DNA of 64,000 bases, from NCBI RefSeq assembly GCF_963678635.1, contig NC_087062.1, positions 85,088,012 through 85,152,011 on the forward strand, written 5' to 3'. The stretch is from Symsagittifera roscoffensis. Taxonomy: Eukaryota > Xenacoelomorpha > Acoela > Convolutidae. The stretch's first letter is position 1; each line of letters starts with the position of its first letter. The notes below the pieces were generated by a model that saw nothing but the letters and a program-made list of their open reading frames with translations, did no database searches and was not told where the DNA came from. This document shows positions 53,434-64,000 of the stretch, in pieces. Position numbers and translations under genes: made by a program.

Positions 53434-56400
53434 ATGAATTTTAAATTGGCGTCCGTGCTTGGAATTTTTTTGTCCTTTCTTCTTTTTACTTTGGTGAAGA
53501 CTCAGTTCACCCAAGATGTCAAAAACGATTTTCAAAATATATTCGGTGAGTACAAATTAAATTCCTTTATGGCAAAGTTATTTTTTTAACAAAAAATGTT
53601 TCTGCTTACAAGATTATTCTTTATCAGCAGTAATCTGAACTTTTCCGCGCAATCCGAGAACTGTTCGTGGCTTTTTTCGCTTAGTTTTTAAGATGAAAAA
53701 CAATCAATGCAAAAAAAATATATTCTATGAAGTTCGGGCTCAGGACAAAAACAATAATCGGTGATATATTACAAAAGGTGATAATTTTGAGTATAGTGCA
53801 TGCATTAATTTTGAGAACTCTAATGCTCAATGTAGTCATTTCATTTTCAATCAATTGTACTACTACTCAGGTAGTTTTTGTAAATACTTTACTCTGCCAA
53901 ATAAGATGCTATTCAAAAATTCAATTTCTTCCTTTTTTGCCATAAACTTTGGCTTATGAAATTTTTTTTAAGTAATGTACGACGTCGTACAGAAAGCGAT
54001 CCAGCTATTGAAATTTAACCTACCACCTTTTGTAATTTATCACCCAATAACCTTCGAATGATATTTACACTTGCGAAAGCAAATGTTTTGGAACCGGGAA
54101 CTAAATTTTTTCCCCTAAACAATCTTTTTAACATATTTTTATTTGAGATTGATGGTGCTTTACCAATAATTCTTAGCATTTTTGACGCCCTCCTCATTTT
54201 GCCAGGAGATAATGCGGTTGCCTTTGCACCCTATGGTCTGAGTTTTGAGTTCCGGTAGGACCCAGTTTCTGAAATCGCATTGTTTCGGCTCATGTTTTGC
54301 CAATTTAGTGAACATATTTTGCATCGGTTTAAGGCTCAAAATTGATTATTCTTTTTTTAAAGAAAATAAGGTCGTTTATAGCATGAAAGTTATAATTTCA
54401 AACAATTTAATCGCTGAATGACAACAATTTCCTTCGACATTTGTTTTTGGATCATTTTTTGTTATACCAAATGTCACAGCTTATATACACTGGGAAAATA
54501 CTGAAAACTTGTTTAAAGCTAGTGGTTGTTTTTCTCACATTGAATTTTTCATAATTGTTAAAAGATTGTTTTTTATGACAATAATATCTCGTCATTTTTT
54601 GTTTTTGGATCATTTTTCGTCTAACCATGTGTTGTCGGCTTAGTGATTGCTCGAAAAATACTAAAAGTTTGATTAATGCTAGTGCTTGTGTTCCGAATCT
54701 TTTTGTCTGAGATAGAATGTTTCAAAATAGATTATTTTGTTAAAATTGAATCTTTTTAAAGATTGAATTTTTGAAAAATTGTGAAAAAATGTAGAACAAA
54801 AGTTTTCTTTGGCATTTTTTGTTATCGGATCAATAGATGTGCAACCACGTGTGGTTGGCTAAAAAAACGCTCGGTAAGCTAAAAGTTTTTTTTTAGGGCT
54901 TGTGGTTGTACTTCTCGGATCTTTTTCGAGATCAGTTTTTTCGTATTTCAGTTTTTTCGTTTTTTTCTGTTTTAGTTATTTCCACCTCACTGGACCTTGC
55001 AATACTACGATGATTTTGTTTTATCGCAAGTGATGCGACGCTTTGCTTCTGTCTAAAAAACTCCGTGAAAATTTGACGACTAAAACGTCGAAATTTGTAT
55101 GGAAAAAACCACCCCGAGCACAAATTTTCCGTCACTTTGTTCGAAAGTCAGAACAACTGAACAAAACTCTTTTGTAATAAAACAAACGCCCAAAAATATG
55201 TTTGTTCTGACTTTCCAAGGAAACTGTCTTGTGCGCTTGTGTCCGTTTTTTTATCCAGTCATTTTTTCGACTCTTTAACTAAGCACATTTGACAAAGTTT
55301 TATGTTTTCATCTGAAAAGTGTGTTCACTTGGAACTCTAACGCAAAAAAAACCTGTGGTCAATTTTTTCATAGTTATGGTGGTTTGAAACTTGCTAACTT
55401 GCTCATATTGGGATAACTCACGCGCGTTATATTGCGATCATGTAACACGCAAAAGCAGCGGATTAATGCGTTCCAAAATTGTATAAATCAAGTCATTTGG
55501 TTTTATTATTAGGACAGTTGCTAATTACATCCTTTTTTAGTTCACACATTGAAAAAAAACAAAAAAAAAACTTGTCTTTTTTCTTAAAATCATTTCGTCA
55601 ATTTTTCAAACAAAAAACTCTCTAATCGGTCTTAAAGTGCAGTCGGAACATTCAGAGCTTCTCAGTCTTGTTATTAACTTGTGGTTGTTTAGACGACGTG
55701 TTCCTGAACAGTCGGTGTCAAGACCGGACCCGCTGCATGATGAGTGAATGGGACTATGTGAAGGATTTGACGAATGACATGGATGACGTGTACATAGGAC
55801 CCACCCTCTACAAAGAGCCGGGCAACTGGTACTTCGACAGGGACAACAAAGACCCCATCCACTTTGCCAATTTTATGTGTGCCGCCAGGCAGGACTTCGA
55901 TTCCGTCGCTTTCTACAGGCGGGTGAATTGAGATCAAATTTCCGCCAATCGATGAAAAGGGATTAAATTTGATTCAAGTGTGTTATTTTTGGAGCGCTCG
56001 GTGCATCTTAAAACCAGATTGCGTGATAAACCTTTTTTAAATAATTCGGAGCTGCAATGAAAAATGGCAAAAATATTTCGATAAAAGGTCAATAAACAAG
56101 GTGTAATCTTGTTCATTTTGTTACTCCAATTACGCAGTCAATGAACGTTACTGTATTCAATGCAACTTTTTTTTAGGAATTATTGTGTGAATAAAACAAC
56201 TTAATGGCTTAAATAAAAAAATTCTGAAGCTTTAAATGAAACAAATTTTAAGTAAAATTTTTGGCAAGTAAATCATACCTTAGTGAAGCTTTTAATAACT
56301 AACTTATAAATAAATAACTTCCGGTAAGTCTTTTGGACGCTTCAAGAAAATAAAAATTCAGTACAACTTCGACGATAACAATCTACTTTATTTTCTCGAA

Positions 56401-59400
56401 AAAACTTTAAATTTTTTTTTATTCATTTCAAAAATATGCCCTTAATCCTTAAGAACAACGCGATATAAGAAATTGTCGGTATGGGTTATATGCAAAACGC
56501 GTAAAAGTTACGCAAAAAAAAGATTTTTGTTCTTTCGTTGAGTGGGTTTCAATCAACAAACAAAATAATGAGTAATACGCATTTAAAATTTTTCATCGCT
56601 TTGAAATTTCTGTTGTTCTCGACTTGATCTGAATTTTTTTCGAATAAAAACAAAACAGATGTTTTCAAAAAGAAAATTTTCTGGAGTGAAAAGTTAGTAA
56701 CCAGTTCCGCTTTGGCTACTAGTCAAAATTTTATTTTCCTAAAAAACTATTCGATAAGGATTAAGAGGCAGTCTGAACATTCAACGCGTTGCCCTGATAT
56801 ACGAGTGGTCTTGTTGTTCCAACTTTTGTACCGAAAGTAACGGTACAAAAGATTCTAAAGAAAATAAAATTCAGAAATAAAAGAAAAAAAAAAGAAAATA
56901 AAAGAAAACAAAATAGATTTGACGCATGGATGTTTTCCGCTGTCGAAGCTATTCGTTTTGCAATTTCTTCATGATAGTTATCTTGCAAATTTCTTGCAAA
57001 ATAGCCATCGGCTTGCAATAATCTTGCAAGATAAACAGTATCTCGCAAGATCTTGCAAGATAATGATCATTTGCAAGATCGTGCTAGATAACCATCCTCT
57101 GTCGACTACGGAAGATTTTGTGAATTATGCTTATGCTTTGAGTATAACATTAGTCGACTTGTAGCATTGCAATAGTCGAATTGTTACATCCTACAAGAAT
57201 CCTGTTGGGATACTTATCACCTGGAAAAACTTTATTTTGTCTCCGAAATATTTCAATGACAGATTGTATCATTTACTCATTGATCGAGTTGATCCATTTA
57301 TGTTCCAATTACACACTTAACTAGTATCAATCAGAATCGATCCTTGTCATCTCACGTTTTCATGTTTCGAGCTGAACCTTTTATATTTTAGGGTGGCGTC
57401 CCTCATGCTTGAAGGACCGAATGCTTGAAATTAATTTTACCTTACTTTCAGCCAATCAGAATTGAGTATTCAAAATTTCAAAATAAATCGCGAAAATCCC
57501 AAAGTAAGAAAATAAATCCAGGCCATCCATTAGTGTTAATATTGACCGATTAGATAATAAGCAGATGAGTTTTCAAGACTGAAAAAGTCTTATGATTTGA
57601 CCTCATTAATCTTGATGATTATCTGAATAGTTTTGGGGTTGTAACCCGCAATTTATAATTTTTTTGATTATTTTCCACTGATTTAATACATTTTCTGTTA
57701 TTATTGACTTCGATTTTGTGAGAAAGGCAATTAGCCAATAGAAACGCTTAGAGATTTTGATTGGTTGAAATTTTTCAAGCATTCGGTTCTTCAAGCATGA
57801 GAACCCTCCCCATATTTTAGCAACGCAATTAACTTCAACCAATCAAGTTTAATCATTGTAATACCACGTTTAATTATTTAATTTTCTGAACATGGGAGGA
57901 ACAAAATAAATTAACCCAAAAAAAATCAATTTCATGCATTTCGCATGAAGCGAAGTGAGGTGCCAATTCGCGACAGACGATGAATCGTAATAGCCGAAAA
58001 ATAGTAATGGGTGAAAAGTTGCTGCTAGATGTAAAACTAGATTAACCCCCAACCCCCCAGTATTAGAGGTAAACCAAAATTCCCGAACTGACGCCTACTA
58101 CGAATTGCCAGATATTTCTTATTTATGACAATGGCGAAGCATCTTCTTTTGGAAATCGGCATTTTACTTCGTTTTATGCAAAACGCATGATAAAACTGAA
58201 ACTTTTGGGTTCCTTTAAAATTTTCCTCCCATTCTTGAGAAAGTAAAACAAAGAAGTTGAGATTGCAATGATAAAATTTGATTGGTTGGAGTTAAATGCG
58301 TTGCTGAAGCATAAAGGTTCAACTCGTTCAATTAAGATGCGCTTTTGAAATAATTTGGGCAAAATAAGTAAAATCATTAGTTCATTCATAGATCTCAAAA
58401 AAAGCAGTTGCGTAAGTCCCAAATTTTTTCAATAGGTCATGTACTACTTTGACATGCTTTCTGCTTAAATTCGCCGGTTCGCGCGAAAACCGGCTCTAAT
58501 TTTTGGAAGTCATGCCATTTGCTGGCAAGTTCGCAACGTGTAGGCGCAACTGCGGCGGTGACTATTCGGCCGCTTGGTTTTATGCTGTTTGAACAATACA
58601 AAAAAATTCCAACCATTAGCTCAAAATTTAGTCAATCAGAACTCAAGAGCAATAATTTAGGGACTTGTGCGAGTGATTTTTTATTTTCAAGTTTGGGAAC
58701 GTGGGGATCTTTGAAAATATGGGAATCATCGATTTTCGTTGTGCAGTTGGTTCAAAAACGGAGAGGAGATTCAGGTCAGTAGTCCGGAGAATAAACACAT
58801 TGCTATAGCTGGGGGTCTGCTATCGATCAACAACCCAACGGCAAAGGATGTTGGCAAGTACTACTGTTCGGCATCCAACATCGCGGGAACCACCCTCGGC
58901 AGGACCAGGTCACTAGTCTTGGCATGTGAGTTCAGAAGACAGGATTTTTCTGTTATACGATCCAAAAGTATGAAAATGTGTTGATTGAGCTTCTGTTTTT
59001 TTTTAGAATCCAGAGTTTTTTCTCTGATGGTAATTTCAACCAATCAGATTTGAGCATTATTTTCAGCTTTCAAAATATGAAAAACATCAGTTTTGGTCCG
59101 TGTAACAGAAAAAAACCCAAAAGATATATATTTTTTTGCGTATGTTGTTGTCTTTTTGTGCCCAAAGTAATCAAAACTTTTAATGAGCTGTTCCGTTTCA
59201 ACTTTCAGATTTCTTTTGTATTCGCGTACTTCATTCAACCAATCACATTCAAGCTTTAAGTCCGAAATTTTGAAAATCGAAAAGGTCAAAATTGGGCCGC
59301 ATTAACAGACCTCTTCTTTGTAAAATAGATTAAGTTAAATTAATAAATTTAAAAAACCTGTTTCAAGTTAAGGGGTAGCTGTCGGTACAAGTATGATAGT

Positions 59401-59730
59401 TGGGTCCAAAAAAAGAGGAAGTATGAAAGATGAGTCTCGCATTCTGTGTGAAAACTTCAAAAACGCTAATAAACAAATGCGAACCATGCTTTCGAAGGTT
59501 TGAAGGCCTAAAAAGTTTTCTTCAGGGACCCATCTTAGTTTTTGGGACCCAACTATCATACTTGTACCTAACTGTCCCTTCCTACCCCTTCTTTATTCTG
59601 ATTTCTACGCTGAATGAAAACCCTTCTTAGAACCTCGGAAATTAAATTGTTTTTGCTTTAGACGTCGAAGAGTTTACAGGAGGCGAAAGAATTGAAGTTG
59701 TATCTTCAACCGGAGTAGCAGTTATCGCAT
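53434..59730 (+). CDS. Contactin-like Ig cell-adhesion protein, N-terminal exons (partial)
   Basis: Exons: 53434-53545 (signal peptide MNFKLASVLGIFLSFLLFTL...), 55693-55918, 58747-58925 and 59662-59730 (ends phase 1, 195 codons so far). After the signal peptide come about 50 residues with a C-x5-C pair, then GPTLYKEP and the first Ig domain. Its first Cys is in FMCAAR, strand C is Y-S-W-F-K-N-G across the exon 2/3 join, then AGGLLSINNP and DVGKYYCSASN with the second Cys. Exon 4 gives A-Y-V-E-E-F and the lead-in to Ig2 up to its first Cys. This order and spacing match contactins (GPxF...C...YRWxxNG...GGNLVINNP...YYCxASN...FGYLxEF), GPI-linked axonal adhesion proteins. The exon 2/3 join needs a GC donor (AG|GCGGGT at 55918/55919). 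If that is wrong, exon 2 reads to TGA at 55929-55931 and gives a 116-aa secreted protein. Later Ig and FN3 exons are not in the window. Confidence 0.7.
53546..55692. other. Contactin intron 1, nothing recognised
   Basis: AT-rich intron with degenerate T-rich sequence. TTTTTGGATCATTTTT(T/C)GT occurs at about 54446 and 54601, a local duplication. Confidence 0.4.
57383..57820. mobile_element. MITE with 40-bp inverted ends and 9-bp target duplication
   Basis: The element is 57392-57811 (420 bp). Its ends share CTCATGCTTGAAG, ACCGAATGCTTGAA in inverted orientation over about 40 bp. ATATTTTAG is present exactly on both sides (57383-57391 and 57812-57820). A 9-bp duplication is typical of Mutator-like elements; if the first A is chance, 8 bp would suggest hAT. 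There is no ORF. It lies in contactin intron 2. Confidence 0.8.
57821..58746. other. Contactin intron 2 end, nothing firm
   Basis: Several (C/A)AACCAATCA and TGATTGGTTG words occur here and nearby (57839, 58279, 59037, 59238), but no bounded repeat could be drawn. Confidence 0.3.
59370..59580. mobile_element. Short MITE with inverted ends
   Basis: The left arm, AAGGGG then GGTACAAGTATGATAGTTGG, is the inverse of the right arm CCAACTATCATACTTGTACC then GTCCCTT. The length is about 211 bp, without an ORF. No target duplication could be settled. It lies in contactin intron 3. Confidence 0.7.
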
Positions 59731-60111
59731 GTAACAGACCCAAGTGGTTCAAACGTTAGTATAAAGCTGTTTATCGCGTGTAACAGACCCAAGTGGTTCA
59801 AACGTTAGTATAAAGCTGTTTATCGCGTGTAACAGACCCAAGTGGTTCAAACGTTAGTATAAAGCTGTTTTTCGCGTGTAACAGACCCAAGTGGTTCAAA
59901 CGTTAGTATAAAGCTGTTTTTCGCGTGTAACAGACCCAAGTGGTTCAAACGTTAGTATAAAGCTGTTTATCGCGTGTAACAGACCCAAGTGGTTCAAACG
60001 TTAGTATAAAGCTGTTTATCGCGTGTAACAGACCCAAGTGGTTCAAACGTTAGTATAAAGCTGTTTTTCGCGTGTAACAGACCCAAGTGGTTCAAACGTT
60101 AGTATAAAGCT
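59720..60111 (+). repeat. 49-bp minisatellite, 8 copies, overlapping a splice donor
   Basis: Unit starts are at 59720, 59769, 59818, 59867, 59916, 59965, 60014 and 60063, exact period 49. Units are almost identical, differing at one T/A site (TTTATCGCG or TTTTTCGCG). The first unit includes the last bases of contactin exon 4 and its donor GCAT|GTAACA. Every later unit carries GCGT|GTAACA at the same place. Confidence 0.92.
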
Positions 60112-60319
60112 GTTAAAACAAACGGATCAAGTTAACATCCTCCTCCTCCTCCTCCCCTCGCCTGATTGGCTGAAAATTACTAACTTAGAGCCGAGTTAAC
60201 TTGGTCCAATTAAACTTATTGACAGCATCGTTTGAGTTGTTCGTAAAAATTATTTCAAACCATACTGGATTAAATCTGTATAATCCAAACTTTTTAAAAA
60301 CTTCAATCTTTTAACATTT
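60112..60319. repeat. CTC microsatellite and short unique stretch
   Basis: A (CTC)n run lies at about 60138-60158. The rest is AT-rich with no further feature, up to the retroelement end. Confidence 0.6.
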
Positions 60320-60643
60320 TGAGAGATATTAAGCACTTAAGGGTATTGGTTCGGCGTTCACTTTGGAGATCCTCAGATAATCCTATGCTTCGTTCTTAGT
60401 TTAATAATGAAAACAGAAGAGTTATAACTTTTACTTTGAACTCTTAGTCAATGGTGTTTTGTTTTCAGAGATCATGTTGATCGTTCTTTTCTCTTAGTTC
60501 GCAACCGTCCAAATGACACTTGCATTAGGCCTGCAAGATTGGGCATGCATTAGGCCTTGAATAAATAATAACAATACATAACAGATTATTAATCATAATA
60601 ATTCTCCAAGGTTACTGTGGCAACAGTACTACACAGTACCACA
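60320..60643 (-). repeat. Probable 3' LTR
   Basis: A polypurine tract AGGGGAA (60644-60650, - strand) is followed directly by TGTGGTACTGTG, a usual LTR start. I place the end near 60320, where the - strand reads CTCTCA, giving about 324 bp. The partner LTR is outside the window, so the end is a guess. Confidence 0.4.
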
Positions 60644-60749
60644 TTCCCCTGAGGACAACAAAATTTTATATACTACCAAATAAAATTTTAAAAATACAAT
60701 ATGAGTTTTAGTCTCAGTTTACTATCAATGTTTGAATTTGTTTAACTTT

Positions 60750-61423
60750 CTACTCCTTGATTGTCTTTTCCGGCTCCGCAGCATTCCATGATTTAGAAAT
60801 GTCCAACGATGTAGCCCAAAATCTTCGTTTGAACAAATGTCGCTCTAATAGGCCAAATGTCTTGTTTACTAGCGTTGTTTCACTGTTACCAGTTTTAATT
60901 GTCGCTAATCTCGTCCTGTAGGCCTCAGGGCTGCCAGATTTAAATCCGTAATGTCGTCTTTGCAAGTAATCAGTTTTACAGAATGGGACACTGGGCTGCC
61001 ATATCTCTTTGGCACCTGATTCTTCGTCTGTCTATTGCTCCGCCTCACTGTTGTCTGTTCTTCTTCCTTGTCCGACTCATCGGAGAAACCTGGCGGAGGA
61101 CAAATAGCGGTTGAGCCCGCTTTTTGAGTGAGTATTTGTTCAGCTTTGTTTTGAACACCTCTGGTCAAAACCTGCTCTGCGAGGTCATCCCATTTCTCTG
61201 GCGTCATATCCTTGTTCTGGAATGTATCCAGAATTTCTTTTTCTCTCGTCTGACGAGTAATGCGATTACTCTCTGATACTTTCTTCGGAGTGGATGACGC
61301 TGTCAACTCAGCGTTGCCAATGTCTCGATCTTTAGGGTCCTTCGCTGCTGTTTTGACAGCTTTTAATTTACGAGTTTCTTGTGTTGTAGATTTGCTCAAA
61401 CTACTCTTTTGACTCTGCACCAA
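60750..61423 (-). pseudogene. Ty3/gypsy pol C-terminal tail
   Basis: A charged, Ser/Thr/Lys-rich frame (61423-60905) carries RRSNRQTKNQVPKRYG, the basic RRSxR...RYG motif common at the end of gypsy-type pol. The coding signal then continues in another frame (60965-60750), so the two parts are separated by a frame change near 60910-60960. Confidence 0.65.
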
Positions 61424-61556
61424 CGGTCCTGCTCTGTTCGGTTTATTCCGTTTACCACCTAAATTCAGGCCACCGCCCGTCTCCGTCTACTATAATCGGA
61501 GAATTTTGAAATTTATGATTAGCCTCCAGTAATTGCATTGGCCTCCAGTAATTGCT

Positions 61557-62299
61557 TCAACTCCTTAGCTCTTGCCCGTTTCTTTGCTGCGCCGTATTTT
61601 GTAGGAACAGTGGACTGACATCACGACTATTTTGTCCTTTCCGAATGATCTTCACGTCATCCCTCGACTGTTCTATGCGTCTTTTCAATTGAGAAGCTGT
61701 TAACGCAGATCTTTCCAGATGTTCTTTATCTAAACGACCAGACTCAATAAGGAATTTATCTCTCAAAATTTTAAATTCAGTTTTGGGCAATCGACCGAAG
61801 TGTGCCTCAAATGGTGACAATTTTATCGTTTTCTGTTTATTCCATCTTAAGTCCCTAATAATTGTACTTAAGCAAAGTTTAATCGATTGTACGTTTTCAT
61901 CGAGCAGCATAACACCCAATCTTCGTTTAACGGTCTGTATTGTTCGCTCTACCAAGTCACATCCTCGATGATCACCAACCGAACAAAATTTTTGTTTAAT
62001 ATTATTTTCTGTGCAGAATTTTTGCAACGCCTTTCCTTTAAACCCGGAAAACTGATCCGTTTTAATCGACTCCGGTACCCCATGTGTGTCAATATAGGTA
62101 CGAAGAAAGTTTATTGTTGATTTTCGCCCAGTAGATTTCGTGACTTTAACTGACGAGACTTAGAGATTTTATCAATAGCAACTAATAAATATATCTTCTT
62201 CCCCTTATGGTCTTCAAGTGGGCCCGCATAGTCTAATTGCAATTCTTGCCCCGGCTGCGTCAACAGTGGAAGTGGTTCAGCCGAATTTTTCGGAATTAT
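61557..62299 (-). pseudogene. Ty3/gypsy integrase core (D,D,E), frame-shifted
   Basis: Three acidic positions are visible: Asp in LDYAGPL (near 62235), Asp in TDQFSG (near 62060) and Glu in DLVERTIQT (near 61950). The spacing and the RTIQTVKRRL context are those of an rve integrase core. The first Asp lies in a different frame from the other two, with a frame break between about 62100 and 62160. Confidence 0.75.
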
Positions 62300-63062
62300 T
62301 TATTTAGCGTTCTTACCATAACGAGTGCAACTCCTACACTCTTGGGCCATGTTGACTATGTCTCTGTGCATGTGTGGCCACCATAATAGTTGAACACCTC
62401 TAACATTGCCTCCTGGCCGAGATGTCCTTGATGAAGTCGACGAAGCACAGCTTGTCTCAGCTTGTCCGGTACGGCTAATCGGTTGTCCACCAGAACACAG
62501 TCGTCCACCACTGACATCTGGTGCCACAGAAGATTAGTGTAGGGCCCCATTAGTTCAAATCTTTTCCTGTCATTACGCTCCACCCTCTCCTTAGGCGATC
62601 CATCCAAATATCTTCTGTTACTAGTTCCGCAAGCAGACTTTTGTCGAATAATTTCGTGAGAGATGGTGGGTCATTCTCCGCATTTAGTTGCTCCGTCAGT
62701 TGATATTCGTTTTTTCGAGATCTGTGACCTACCCTCTTGGTATCTTTAGGTGTGACGACACTAACTTCCGGACTGTATTCCCTGTCCTTGATGCTATCTC
62801 CGGTTAAATCCACTACAATTACTTGCCCTATTCTTGCTTCATCCCTTGATGTGTTCTGCAATAGCGTTCTTGGACTCTGCATTAACGAGGTGGCTTCCAA
62901 CTCCTTCATTGATCTGGGTTTATCATCTCTCTCCGCCCCTATGAGTTCCCAAAACGAAACTAATGCTGGTTGTGCTGTTACAGCAGTTGATGTTGATTGA
63001 CCGCTGTTTCCGGTGTTTGCCAGGAGTTGTCTGTTCATTGCTCTCCATTCCACCTGTGGCAC
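62300..63062 (-). pseudogene. pol linker and integrase H2C2 zinc finger, broken
   Basis: 63062-62550 is an open linker without a known domain. A following frame has WMDRL and the LHQGHLG (HxxH) half of the zinc finger. The other half (PHMHRDI...ECRSCTRYGK) is in a third frame, so frame breaks lie near 62590 and 62400. A TAA at 62300-62302 separates the finger from the integrase core. Confidence 0.7.
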
Positions 63063-63314
63063 TTCGTCTGAGTCTGAATTGTCTGAGTCTGATTACATTG
63101 GAGTGCGCTGTACCGTCCTTGTTCTTTGGAATGTTGTTTCCGTGACTTCCTCACTCAACGTATCAATGCTATTTCGTTCCTGTATTCTGACCATTTTTCT
63201 CCCCTTTCCGTTGTTCGATGCTTCGCCTGTTTTATTTTCTTTATTCTTCTTCAGACGCTCTCGATATGATAACTTTCCTTGAGTTCTTTTAGATTTTTCG
63301 ACCGACTGTATTGA

Positions 63315-64000
63315 CTAACAACTTTGAGATAAACAGATTTCTGGTTTTTCACCACTTTCTCGTTTAATTAATCGCGAGCTTGTTTCGCTTTCGTTCCGGT
63401 CGTGCTCTGTTCGTTTTGGTCCGTTTTGGTTGCCATAGCAACTGTTGGATGACGTGTTCTGTTTTGACACAATTTGATAATTTTCAGAATATTCGTTCCG
63501 GTCGAGCCCATCGTGATCACTCAATCGAATGTGTAAACAGTCGAGAGCTTTATGAAAGCTTTCTATCGATGTGACTACAATTTTTTCATCCAACACTGAC
63601 TCTGGCCATGGTTCGCCGTTAGGGTCTCTAGACAAATAATCTACTATACCCATATCTTTTCCTGGTATATGAACAACCTTAAATTGATAGGGTAATAGTC
63701 TGTCTACCCATCTAGTCAGCCTAGATTGATAGGTTTTGTTTGACCTATTTTCATCTAAAGCGGAAACCAACGCTTTATGGTCTGTGGCTATCACGAATTC
63801 CTTCCCTAACAGATAATGTTTAAATCGATCAACAGACCATACTACTGCTAGCAGTTCCAGCTCATTTGTTGATTATTTCTTTTCTTGAATGTTCAAATAT
63901 CTCGACGCAAATGCGATTGGTACCCACTCCCCCTCGGCTTTTTGTTGTTCCAACGTTGCGCCTGACCCACTATGGCTGGCGTCACATTTTACTCTTTTAC
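63315..64000 (-). pseudogene. Ty3/gypsy RNase H domain with premature stop
   Basis: CDASHSG, PIAFASR, ELELLAVVW and TDHKALVSAL are RNase H signatures (Asp and Glu metal ligands present), and VHIPGKD...DYLSRDP marks the domain end. A TAA at 63873-63875 interrupts the frame between the PIAFASR and ELELLAVV parts. The domain continues past the window edge into reverse transcriptase. Confidence 0.85.

Larger units (their letters stand above)
60320..64000 (-). mobile_element. Ty3/gypsy-like LTR retrotransposon, 3' part, decayed
   Basis: Reading down the - strand from the window edge, the order is RT/RNase H, linker, integrase zinc finger, integrase core, C-terminal tail, polypurine tract, LTR, which is Ty3/gypsy pol order. 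Several stops and frame changes (detailed in the sub-entries) show that it is not functional. Protease, reverse transcriptase and gag lie beyond 64000. It sits downstream of the contactin exon in opposite orientation, presumably inside that gene's next intron. Confidence 0.85.

Noticed and set aside
1-64000. Bacterial-type systems (CRISPR, phage, toxin-antitoxin, operons)
   Set aside because: Spliced animal genes, SINEs and satellites show nuclear eukaryotic DNA; the tandem repeats lack the spacer pattern of CRISPR arrays.

Overview
The window reads as nuclear DNA of an invertebrate animal. It is AT-rich, its genes are split by GT-AG introns, it holds animal genes (prolyl oligopeptidase, SSUH2, a ZGRF1-type helicase and a contactin-like Ig cell-adhesion gene), and the introns are full of tRNA-derived SINEs, MITEs and satellites. 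I cannot name the species.

Six protein genes lie on the + strand. (1) 1287-2234: a Fic-domain gene in one uninterrupted reading frame. (2) 6826-21722: prolyl endopeptidase PREP in 8 exons, 713 aa, with a complete Ser/Asp/His triad. (3) 27399-35028: an SSUH2-like CxxC zinc protein in 5 exons, 445 aa. (4) 36923-38047: a small two-exon gene of 89 aa with one membrane segment and distant likeness to the COX assembly factor PET100. (5) 43157-48406: a ZGRF1-like superfamily 1 helicase in at least 3 exons, at least 1533 aa, with the N-terminal start uncertain. (6) 53434-59730 and probably beyond the window: the N-terminus of a contactin-like protein (signal peptide, first Ig domain, start of the second). 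On the - strand, 60320-64000 carries the 3' part of a decayed Ty3/gypsy retrotransposon: RNase H, integrase zinc finger, integrase core, C-terminal tail and a probable LTR.

The exon joins were read by eye. For PREP, SSUH2, the small gene and the helicase, every join keeps frame, the total length divides by three and the protein ends at a stop codon. The contactin-like gene needs one GC-AG intron to keep frame and to match the family's Y-x-W strand C motif.

The rest is repeats: a composite SINE with a tRNA-like core and a 3' hairpin; a hAT-like MITE family, with 8-bp target duplications at two copies; a 731-bp foldback mariner-like MITE; a MITE with a 9-bp duplication; a higher-order satellite inside PREP intron 7; a 68-bp satellite of about 30 copies upstream of the helicase; a 172-bp tandem array; and a 49-bp minisatellite that multiplies the splice donor of a contactin exon. 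There is no bacterial operon, CRISPR array or phage. The most unusual items are the intronless Fic gene, the repeated donor site and the GC-AG intron.
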